A stretch of 12,334 nucleotides of DNA from JALOOE01 sp964423545 (lineage in GTDB: Bacteria; Chloroflexota; Anaerolineae; CG2-30-64-16). The stretch covers positions 1 through 12,334 of the forward strand of contig CAYRFV010000166.1 in NCBI GenBank assembly GCA_964423545.1. Reading direction: 5' to 3'. Both the position numbers and the translations under genes were made by a program. The notes under the pieces are model-generated. The model ran no database searches and had not been told where the DNA came from. It saw only the letters and a program-made list of their open reading frames with translations. This document shows, in pieces, positions 1 to 6,486 of the stretch (its first letter is position 1; each line of letters starts with the position of its first letter).

Positions 1-2061
1 CAGGGCGGCATCCTGCTGTTGAGCAGCGACCAGGGCGCCTTTCGCAGTGTGGATAATGGTGCGACCTGGCAGCCGCTCGAAGGCCCGTTGAGCAGCGGTG
101 GCGTCGCCGCATTCTTGCCCTGGCCTGAGTCAGGAAAGGGGACGGCAGCCGGCGACAACGCGGCCGGCCAAACGGTGCTCGCAGCGACCGGCTACGGCGT
201 CTTCGCCAGTCGCGACAGCGGCGCCCTGTGGCAGGCGCACGGGAGCGGGTTGCCCGGCAACAGCAGCGTTCTCGGGCTGTTGACCGACGCACGCCGCGCC
301 GGTTACGTCTGGGCGATTTGCGACAGCCGGCCTATCGCCGGTACTCCGGCGCCCCCGCCCGTCTTGCGCAGCCTGGACGATGGGCGCACTTGGTCACCGG
401 CCGCGCGCGGTCTGCCCGATGCCGCTGCAACCGCCTGGGCCATCGATCCCTCTGCCGAGGATGCCATCGCCATCGTCATGCCAGGCAGCTTCGCTCGCAC
501 GAGCGATGGCGGTCTATCATGGCAGATCACGGCCATCGAACCGGGCGAGCGCCCGGCGCTCTCCTTTGCGCCGTCGAACGGCCGCATCGTCTACCTGGGC
601 GGACGTCCGGCCCTGCGCAGCACGGACCGCGGCCAGACGTGGCAGGCGATGCCGGTGGTGCTGCCGGGCCAGGAGGCCCAGGCCGCCGTGATCACCGGTC
701 TGGTTGTAGATCGGACCAACCCAGAGCACGTCTTCGCTGGCTTCGAGGGCGGCGTTGCTGAGAGCCTCGATGGCGGGCGCACGTGGCGTGCGGCTGGGCT
801 GGAAGGAAAGAAGGTGCTGAGGCTGTGGCCGGGCGCGCAAACAGGCAACCAGCTCTTCGCTGGCGTCGCGGAGGAAGGACTTTTTCGCCGCGAAGACGCA
901 TCAGCGGCCTGGACCGCTGCCTCCAAGGGGTTGCCTGCGCGCAGCACCCTTCTCGCCCTGGCGGCGGATGGGCAGCAGCCAGGCGTGCTGTGGGCAGCCC
1001 GTGATGGCGGCGGCGTCTACCGCAGCAGCGATGCAGGCGTCGGCTGGACGAACGTTGGCGCCGGCTTCGGCGACAACCTGGCGCAGGCGCTCGCGCCCCA
1101 CTACTCGCCGACAAAAAGTGCCGATGCCGCGGCCAGGAGTGGCGCGCTGATCGGTACGCCCAACGCCGGTGTCTGGGCGCAGGCCACGGCCGGCGGAGCC
1201 GCCACGTCGCCGCAGACCTCCGACGTCCGGCGCGATAGGCGGCTTGACGCCCGCATCGAGATGGTCTGGCCACACGACGGCGCGCCCGTTTCGGAGGCCA
1301 AGACCGCCAACATCGGACTCCGTCTCTTTGCCCCGTCGAGCCTCCAACAGCCGCCATGCGGCTGGACGCCGAAAGTCGTCGTTTGGCAGGCGATCGACAC
1401 AAGCCCGGCCGCACCGTTGGGTGAAGCCAGTCCGCGCACCGTTGATGGCCGTGCGTTTCCGTTCTGGGAATTGAACGACGTGGACGTGAGCAAAGCACGC
1501 GAGGGCGATCACAAGCTCTATTTCATGACGCAGGTCCCTGGATCACCGACAGCGACCAGCATCTGGTCGCACGCGGTCGATTCACGCACCTACTTCCCCC
1601 AACAGGATGTGCCCAGCGGCATTGCCACGGGCCCGATTGATGCGGTCGATGCGCGCATCCAGATTGTCTGGCCGCATGATGCGGCCGGCAAGGAAGCGTC
1701 CCCGGAGGAGGCGCCCCTGGCGAATGTCGCGGTCATGCTCTTCAAGAGCGGAACGCGTCTTTCAGCGCCAGTCGGATGGCAGCCTCCCGGTCTGATCTTG
1801 TATGGGGCATGGAATCACGAAATCGGCAGACCGCTCTCGAAGGAGCCTGTGTCGCAGGTGCGCACGTCCGGCGCAATCACTTATCCCGTCTGGGAATTCA
1901 CCAACATCCCAGTCGCACGGGCGACGGACCCGGCCAATCGGCTTTATCTCTGGGTGCAGGCCGATGGCCTGGAGACATACCCGACCGTCTGGGCGCATGG
2001 CGCCGATGCGCGCACCTCTTTTCCGGTTCCCGACGAACCGATCCAGGGGTGCACGCCATGA
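1..2061 (+). CDS. Asp-box (BNR/sortilin-like) beta-propeller protein, 5' end outside window
   Basis: The reading frame is open from base 1 to the TGA at 2059-2061, so the true start and any signal peptide lie upstream of the window; the TTG at 19 is only an internal codon. Asp-box motifs of the form SxDxGxTW recur at about 46-69 (SVDNGATW), 208-231, 370-393, 499-522, 619-642, 763-786 and 1024-1047, spaced as in BNR/VPS10-type propellers. These motifs cap propeller hairpins in sialidases, sortilins and photosystem assembly factor Ycf48. No sialidase catalytic residues can be assigned, so an enzymatic role is not supported; ligand binding or a structural role outside the membrane is more likely. 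After a short linker, two related domains of about 130 residues follow (from 1246 and from 1648). The next gene starts 7 bp downstream, which suggests cotranscription. Family assignment is firm; function is unknown. Confidence 0.85.
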   Translation, partial: QGGILLLSSDQGAFRSVDNGATWQPLEGPLSSGGVAAFLPWPESGKGTAAGDNAAGQTVLAATGYGVFASRDSGALWQAHGSGLPGNSSVLGLLTDARRAGYVWAICDSRPIAGTPAPPPVLRSLDDGRTWSPAARGLPDAAATAWAIDPSAEDAIAIVMPGSFARTSDGGLSWQITAIEPGERPALSFAPSNGRIVYLGGRPALRSTDRGQTWQAMPVVLPGQEAQAAVITGLVVDRTNPEHVFAGFEGGVAESLDGGRTWRAAGLEGKKVLRLWPGAQTGNQLFAGVAEEGLFRREDASAAWTAASKGLPARSTLLALAADGQQPGVLWAARDGGGVYRSSDAGVGWTNVGAGFGDNLAQALAPHYSPTKSADAAARSGALIGTPNAGVWAQATAGGAATSPQTSDVRRDRRLDARIEMVWPHDGAPVSEAKTANIGLRLFAPSSLQQPPCGWTPKVVVWQAIDTSPAAPLGEASPRTVDGRAFPFWELNDVDVSKAREGDHKLYFMTQVPGSPTATSIWSHAVDSRTYFPQQDVPSGIATGPIDAVDARIQIVWPHDAAGKEASPEEAPLANVAVMLFKSGTRLSAPVGWQPPGLILYGAWNHEIGRPLSKEPVSQVRTSGAITYPVWEFTNIPVARATDPANRLYLWVQADGLETYPTVWAHGADARTSFPVPDEPIQGCTP
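1246..2046 (+). repeat. Tandem duplicated C-terminal domain within the Asp-box protein
   Basis: Two copies of one domain follow each other. Copy A begins at 1246 with DARIEMVWPHD and copy B at 1648 with DARIQIVWPHD. Both continue with a stretch ending in an LF dipeptide (GLRLF / AVMLF), a GW[TQ]P motif, a segment ending FPFWELNDV or YPVWEFTNI, a KLYFMTQ or RLYLWVQ strand, and WSHAVDSRTYFP or WAHGADARTSFP. The copies have clearly diverged, so the duplication is not recent. The strand-rich pattern suggests a beta-sandwich module, possibly for surface or carbohydrate attachment. I do not recognise a named family. Confidence 0.75.
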
Positions 2062-2068
2062 TGCCGCC

Positions 2069-2797
2069 ATGCTCCAACTAGCGCCCTGGCAAGCCGCCCT
2101 GTCGGGGAGCGCCCTGGCTCTCCTGGCGCTGCTGATGATCATCTGGTGGCGCCAGCAGTCCTATCGCTGGGTGATCGTCCTGCTTGCCTGCCTGATCCTC
2201 GCGCCGCTGCTGAGTTGGTGGTCGGGCCAGGTATTCCGGGTCGACGATTACCGCGCTGGCTGCGACGGACTGTGTCCGGGCTACGGCGGCGCACCGATTC
2301 CGTTTTTGCGCGGCGCGGCTGCAGGCGGCGACCTCTCGCCGGGCTTGTTCGCGGTCAATGCCTTGGCCTATCTCGCCATCCTGCTCGGGTGGAGCATGGT
2401 GATGCGCGTCGCGGTCCGCGCCGTCCCGGTCGGTCATCGCGGTGGCGCGGCCCGCCAGGTGTTGGCGGCGGCGGGTCTTCTGATCCTCCCGTTGGCACTG
2501 TCGCCGCTGGTCTTGCCGCCTCCAGAGGCCCGCGTGCGCGGCGATCCGCAGCGCATTGCGATCAATGCACAGCGTGAGGTGTACTTGTACGATGGTCGGG
2601 CCGCAGGACCGGTGCTGCGGGTCGGACTGGAAGACGTGCGGCCCCGGGCCGACGGCCAGCCGGGGATGCGCGTCTGCCTGCGCGTCTATACACTCTTCTA
2701 CCTGCCGATCGGCCACATGTATCTCGACATGACGCCGGAGGGGGTCCACAGCAATGCCGGCGGGGTGTTGCCCATGGAACTGTCATGCTGGAGATGA
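2069..2797 (+). CDS. Four-helix membrane protein of unknown function
   Basis: The ATG at 2069 gives 242 residues beginning MLQLAPWQAALSG. Earlier in-frame codons lie inside the preceding gene and read as non-membrane sequence, so this start is preferred; an AGGGG at 2045-2049 is a distant, weak ribosome binding site. Hydrophobic segments at roughly residues 8-26, 33-52, 92-112 and 131-150 suggest four membrane helices. Between helices 2 and 3 is a loop of about 40 residues with a CxxxC pair (C65, C69) in CDGLCPGYGG. After helix 4 a soluble tail of about 90 residues is predicted to be strand-rich. The start lies 7 bp after the stop of the Asp-box gene, so translation is probably coupled and the products may act together at the envelope. 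I do not recognise the family. Confidence 0.75.
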   Translation: MLQLAPWQAALSGSALALLALLMIIWWRQQSYRWVIVLLACLILAPLLSWWSGQVFRVDDYRAGCDGLCPGYGGAPIPFLRGAAAGGDLSPGLFAVNALAYLAILLGWSMVMRVAVRAVPVGHRGGAARQVLAAAGLLILPLALSPLVLPPPEARVRGDPQRIAINAQREVYLYDGRAAGPVLRVGLEDVRPRADGQPGMRVCLRVYTLFYLPIGHMYLDMTPEGVHSNAGGVLPMELSCWR

Positions 2798-2844
2798 GAA
2801 TCGGCTTAAGGTTGTAACACAGCACACCGCACGGGCTGCTGAGC

Positions 2845-2855
2845 TATGCTAGACT
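2845..2855 (+). promoter_or_regulatory. Weak candidate -10 region for the metallopeptidase gene
   Basis: In the 125-bp gap before the peptidase, TGC-TAGACT (2847-2855) resembles an extended -10 element and overlaps TATGCT (2845-2850). No convincing -35 hexamer lies 16-18 bp upstream; the nearest TTGTAA (2812-2817) is too far away. It is recorded because the TGCTAnAnT form recurs in the clearer promoters near 10757 and 10851. Confidence 0.3.
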
Positions 2856-2922
2856 ATGAGGAATCGAACGCACTCGTGATCGTCATTTTGCGGCCCCGCG
2901 GCTGCCAGGGGAGAAAAACTCG

Positions 2923-5052
2923 ATGCCAACACAGAATCGGAATCTACTCATCATCTTGATCGTTGCAGCATTGCTGCTCTGTTGTTGCTGTTTTATCGCG
3001 CTGGGCGCAGTTTTCGGGATCGGCTTGTTCGCCAGCAGCGCCGAGATCACGGGCGGCGACTACACCGTGGAGGTCACACGCGTGGTGACGGTCGTCCCGG
3101 AATCAGGCGCGCGCGAGGTGACCGCGACCCCGCGCAGCCAGGCCACGCCGAAGGCGCCTGAAACCGGCGGCGCTTCCTCCACTAGGCCGGCGGCGACCGG
3201 GTCGGTAGCGACCGCCCAGCCTGCCGTCACCGCGCAGGCGCCCGCTTCCGGGGACACCGAACGCCAGCTGTCAGAGGCCAAGATGCCGGTGCGGGATCAG
3301 CGCGAGCTTGCCTTGCGGCTCAAGCCGGGCGTAACGGACATCCCGGTGGTGGTCAATGCCAAGGCGCCGGCTTACAAGGTGGGCGACAAGCAGGTCTTCT
3401 GGGTCTCGAACAGCGACACCGATGAACATAATCAGGTCACGGCGACGCTCAAGTATCTCAACGACCGCGTCTATATGTGGGTCGACGATACGGCCAGGTT
3501 GAACGATAGCGACCTCAAGAAGTCTGCAGACCGCTTCGCGAACCAGACCTATCCCACCAATCGCGAATTCTTTGGCAGCGAGCTGTCGCCAGGTGTCGAC
3601 AACGACCCGCGACTGCATATCCTTCATGCGCGCGGCATGGGCAGGCGCGTGGCCGGCTACTACTCGTCCGCCGATGAGTATTCGCGCCTGGTCAATCCCT
3701 ATTCTAATGAGAAGGAGATGTTCTACATCTCCGCCGACTCCGGCAATGCCAGGCCCAACTCGACCTTCTACGACGGCACGTTGGCACACGAATTCCAGCA
3801 CATGATCCATTGGGCCAACGACCGAAACGAGGATTCCTGGGTCAACGAAGGGATGTCGGAGCTGGCCAGCTATCTCAATGGCTTCGATCCGGGCGGCGCG
3901 GAGGCCGCCTATATGCAGAAGCCCGACACACAGTTGACCACGTGGAACGATCCCAGCCTGGGCAACGCCGAGCACTACGGCGCATCGTACCTGTTCATGC
4001 AGTACTTCCTCGACCGCTTCGGTGAGGACTTGACCAAGGCCGTGGTCGCTTCGCCCGAGAACAGCGTCGCCGGCTTCAACGCTGCCCTGGCAAAGGCTGG
4101 TCGGCCCGAGCGCTTCGATGACGTCTTCGCCGATTGGGTGGTCGCGAACTACCTGAATGAACGCGACGCAGACGCGGCAGGCCGGTACGGCTACAAAGAT
4201 ATCGATCCCGATAAGCCCCAAGTCGAGGCGACGCATCGCCGCTTTCCGGTCTCCGAGAAGGCGACCGTCAGTCAGTACGGCGTAGATTACATCAAGTTGC
4301 AAGGCAACAGCGATGTGAAGATCGACTTCGCGGGCCAGAACGTCGTCGGCCTAGTCGATGCTACACCGAACGGCGCTCGTGCCTGGTGGTCGAACCGCGG
4401 TGATGACAGCAATTCCACTCTGACGCGTGCGGTTGATTTGCGGAATGCCAAGGCTCCCACACTCAACTTCTCGGCCTGGTATGATATAGAAGATGGCTGG
4501 GACTACGGGTACGTGACGGTGTCGACTGATGGTGGCAAGAAGTGGCAGGCACTGAAGGGCCAACAAACGACCGATAGGAACCCTGTCGGCAACGCGTTCG
4601 GCCCTGGCTATACCGGGATCAGCGGCGGCGGTAAGACCCCCGAATGGGTCAAAGAGAAGATCGACCTGACGCCCTTTGCCGGCAAGCAGATCCTGCTGCG
4701 ATTTGAGTATGTGACTGACGACGCCGTGAATGGCCCCGGCTTCATGGTGGATGACATCAGCATCTCTGAGATCGGCTATTCCGATGACGGTGAGAAGGGC
4801 AGGGAAGGTTGGGAATCCGCGGGTTGGGTGCTGACCGATAACAAGCTTGCTCAGCGCTGGCTGGTGCAGTTACTCGAAGTGGGCAAGGATGGCGCAGTGA
4901 CTTTGCAGCGCGTGCCGATCGATGACTCCGGTCGCGGCCAGATCACCGTAAGCGGGCTGGGAAATCGGCAGGATGTCGTTCTCGCCATCAGCGCGCTGGC
5001 GCCGGTGACGACAGAAGAGGCATCGTACAGCTACTCGATCACGCCGAAATAG
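2923..5052 (+). CDS. Membrane-anchored or secreted zinc metallopeptidase with InhA/MAM-like C-terminal domain
   Basis: The ATG at 2923 follows AGGGGAG (2907-2913) with 9-bp spacing and gives 709 residues. Residues about 8-37 form a hydrophobic signal anchor or signal peptide containing four consecutive Cys (20-23). A Thr/Ala/Pro-rich linker (about 60-110) leads to the catalytic region. The zinc motif is H289-EFQ-H293, followed by WVNEGMSE (306-313), where E309 or E313 would be the third ligand. This spacing is gluzincin-like and resembles M30 (hyicolysin-type) peptidases more than the M6 motif HExxHxxGxxD. Residues about 487-614, from AWWSNRGDD to FMVDDISI, look like the MAM/jelly-roll domain of immune inhibitor A-type proteins. 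A further domain of about 95 residues ends the protein. It probably degrades extracellular protein. Hydrolytic function is confident; the MEROPS family is less so. Confidence 0.88.
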   Translation: MPTQNRNLLIILIVAALLLCCCCFIALGAVFGIGLFASSAEITGGDYTVEVTRVVTVVPESGAREVTATPRSQATPKAPETGGASSTRPAATGSVATAQPAVTAQAPASGDTERQLSEAKMPVRDQRELALRLKPGVTDIPVVVNAKAPAYKVGDKQVFWVSNSDTDEHNQVTATLKYLNDRVYMWVDDTARLNDSDLKKSADRFANQTYPTNREFFGSELSPGVDNDPRLHILHARGMGRRVAGYYSSADEYSRLVNPYSNEKEMFYISADSGNARPNSTFYDGTLAHEFQHMIHWANDRNEDSWVNEGMSELASYLNGFDPGGAEAAYMQKPDTQLTTWNDPSLGNAEHYGASYLFMQYFLDRFGEDLTKAVVASPENSVAGFNAALAKAGRPERFDDVFADWVVANYLNERDADAAGRYGYKDIDPDKPQVEATHRRFPVSEKATVSQYGVDYIKLQGNSDVKIDFAGQNVVGLVDATPNGARAWWSNRGDDSNSTLTRAVDLRNAKAPTLNFSAWYDIEDGWDYGYVTVSTDGGKKWQALKGQQTTDRNPVGNAFGPGYTGISGGGKTPEWVKEKIDLTPFAGKQILLRFEYVTDDAVNGPGFMVDDISISEIGYSDDGEKGREGWESAGWVLTDNKLAQRWLVQLLEVGKDGAVTLQRVPIDDSGRGQITVSGLGNRQDVVLAISALAPVTTEEASYSYSITPK

Positions 5053-5094
5053 GAGTCGGCTGACGACGCCTCAGGCGCCGCCGATCGTGAGGCC

Positions 5095-5122
5095 TTGGCC
5101 GCCGGATGGAAGTGGCGGCCAA
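5095..5122. other. Perfect 9-bp hairpin between the peptidase and CPBP genes
   Basis: TTGGCCGCC (5095-5103) pairs perfectly with GGCGGCCAA (5114-5122) around a 10-base loop, 43 bp after the peptidase stop. No T-tract follows on either strand, so a classical intrinsic terminator is not supported. It could stabilise the 3' end of the peptidase mRNA or act as a weak terminator. A shorter inverted repeat, CGCC-TCA-GGCG, precedes it near 5067. Confidence 0.45.
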
Positions 5123-5164
5123 CGGCAAGCGGTCGGCGGTTCCATTTGGAGCAACTGATCGCCG

Positions 5165-5857
5165 ATGTCCGCATCCTGGTTCTTCGCGGTCTCTGTCTCG
5201 CTGCTGATAGGGTTCGTTGCCTTCACCACCTATCGTTCCGGCCAACTGCTGCGCGACTGGACGCCGCCTGCCAACCTGCTGTTGAGTTGGCCCGACAACG
5301 TACTGCGGTTGGCGCTCGTGGGGCTGTGTATGGTGCTCGGCGTTACGCTGGGACCGGGCCCGCTTGCGCTCGGCTGGAGCACGGCTCATCTTGGGTCGGA
5401 TCTGGCCTGGGGAACGGCGGTCGGTCTGCTGATGGCGGGGCTGCTGACCGGGGCGGGCTGGGCCATCGAACGACGCTGGGGCGCAGAGGTGGCATCCACC
5501 CGGCTGCTCTGCTGTATTCTTCCGGCCAGTCGCCGGGAATGGGTCGGAGTGATGCTGGCGCTGCTGCCGGCCGCCGCGTTGGAGGAGCTTCTGTTTCGCT
5601 CGCTGCCGTTGGGCGGGCTGACCTGGCTCGTGGCGCCGGCATGGCTGATGTGGCCGCTGGCGGTCTTCTTTGGGCTGCTCCACTGGCCGCAGGGCGCCTG
5701 GGGCGTGCTCGGCACCACGCTGGCGGCGATCATCCTTTCGGTCCTGTTCCTCGCCACGGGCAGCATCTGGGCGGTGTTGGCCGCACATTACCTCTTCAAC
5801 GTGACGCAGATCATCGCGGCCCAGTGGATGGGATTGCGACCGCTGCGTGCAAGTTGA
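5165..5857 (+). CDS. CPBP-family intramembrane metalloprotease
   Basis: The ATG at 5165 gives 230 residues; a GGAG at 5148-5151 is 13 bp upstream, a weak site, so the start is probable rather than certain. All three signature motifs of the CPBP (CAAX protease and bacteriocin-processing, formerly Abi) family are visible: E140-E141-xxx-R145 (EELLFR), F169-xxx-H173 (FGLLH) and H208-xxx-N212 (HYLFN). In characterised relatives such as Rce1 these Glu, His and Asn residues line the active site inside the membrane. About six or seven hydrophobic segments run through the protein, starting at residue 4, as expected. Prokaryotic members have been linked to prenyl-protein processing, bacteriocin immunity and anti-sigma or sensor processing; nothing nearby identifies the substrate. 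It lies 112 bp after the secreted peptidase on the same strand and converges with the MaoC gene. Confidence 0.9.
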   Translation: MSASWFFAVSVSLLIGFVAFTTYRSGQLLRDWTPPANLLLSWPDNVLRLALVGLCMVLGVTLGPGPLALGWSTAHLGSDLAWGTAVGLLMAGLLTGAGWAIERRWGAEVASTRLLCCILPASRREWVGVMLALLPAAALEELLFRSLPLGGLTWLVAPAWLMWPLAVFFGLLHWPQGAWGVLGTTLAAIILSVLFLATGSIWAVLAAHYLFNVTQIIAAQWMGLRPLRAS

Positions 5858-5869
5858 GCCGGTTCCTCT

Positions 5870-5931
5870 GGGCGGCGGACGAGGGGCGTCCCAGTGGCCG
5901 CCCTGGGGTGCGCGCCCGGCCGGCGGGCCGG
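5870..5931. terminator. GC-rich hairpins between convergent genes
   Basis: The 91-bp gap between the two convergent stops holds a nested structure. GGGCGGC (5870-5876) pairs with GCCGCCC (5897-5903) and encloses GGACG (5877-5881) pairing with CGTCC (5887-5891). A second hairpin, CCGGCC-GGCG-GGCCGG, lies at 5916-5931. The location fits bidirectional transcription ending, but no T-tract is present, so terminator function is inferred from position and structure only. Confidence 0.4.
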
Positions 5932-5948
5932 CGGTCGCCCGAGCTGCC

Positions 5949-6446
5949 TCACGTCGCCATGGCGGGCCGCGGTGTCTCCGGAGCGCATCCGCGCTTGTAC
6001 ACCATGATCGTCCGTTTCATTTCGATGACCACCACGCCTTCCTGGTTGAAGCCCAAAGTCTTGAGCCACACGATCCCCATGGCTGGCCGCGACTTCGATT
6101 CGCGTTTGGCCAGCACCTCGGTCTGCGCGTAGATCGTATCTCCTTCGTACACCGGATGGGGCAGCTTCACCTCGTCCCAACCCAGGTTGACCGCCTGCTG
6201 CGAGACATCGCTGACTGACAGGCCCGTGGCAAGCGCCAGGGTGAAGGTGGAGTCCACTAATGGTCGGCCCCACTCGGTCTGGGCTGCGTAGTGCGCGTCG
6301 AAATGGATCGGATTGGTGTTGACCGTCAGCAGCGTGAACCAGATGTTGTCGGTCTGCGTGATGGTGCGCCCAACCGGATGCCGGTAGACGTCGCCGACCT
6401 CGAAGTCCTCGTAGGCTCGGCCTCGCGCCATCGGTATTATCTGCAC
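5949..6446 (-). CDS. MaoC-like hotdog-fold acyl-CoA hydratase/dehydratase
   Basis: The start is GTG at 6446, supported by AAAAGGAG (6459-6452) 5 bases upstream; the next ATG (6431) is too far from that site. The 165-residue product fits a single MaoC-type hotdog domain. The conserved block reads TVNTNPIHFDAHYA (residues 41-54). By comparison with (R)-specific enoyl-CoA hydratases (motif GDxNPxH), His48 is the catalytic His, while Asn43 stands where the catalytic Asp usually is. I recall similar NTxPxHFD blocks in MaoC relatives acting on branched or mesaconyl/itaconyl-type CoA esters, but the substrate cannot be told from sequence. The gene begins 40 bp after dnaE on the same strand, so it is probably in its transcript, with no metabolic partner gene in view. 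Activity is uncertain because of Asn43; the family is confident. Confidence 0.88.
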   Translation of the reverse strand: MQIIPMARGRAYEDFEVGDVYRHPVGRTITQTDNIWFTLLTVNTNPIHFDAHYAAQTEWGRPLVDSTFTLALATGLSVSDVSQQAVNLGWDEVKLPHPVYEGDTIYAQTEVLAKRESKSRPAMGIVWLKTLGFNQEGVVVIEMKRTIMVYKRGCAPETPRPAMAT

Positions 6447-6486
6447 AGTGGCTCCTTTTGTCGGTCTGTGCGCAGCCCAAGCGCGG

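Noticed and set aside
3271..4302. Minus-strand open frame of 343 codons opposite the metallopeptidase
   Set aside because: It overlaps the catalytic region of a clearly real gene, shows no domain and has no ribosome site that stands out.
5095..6132. Plus-strand open frame of 345 codons covering the CPBP gene in another frame
   Set aside because: It starts at a TTG inside a hairpin, runs through the CPBP gene and into the antisense of the MaoC gene, and has Arg/Ala/Gly-rich shadow composition.
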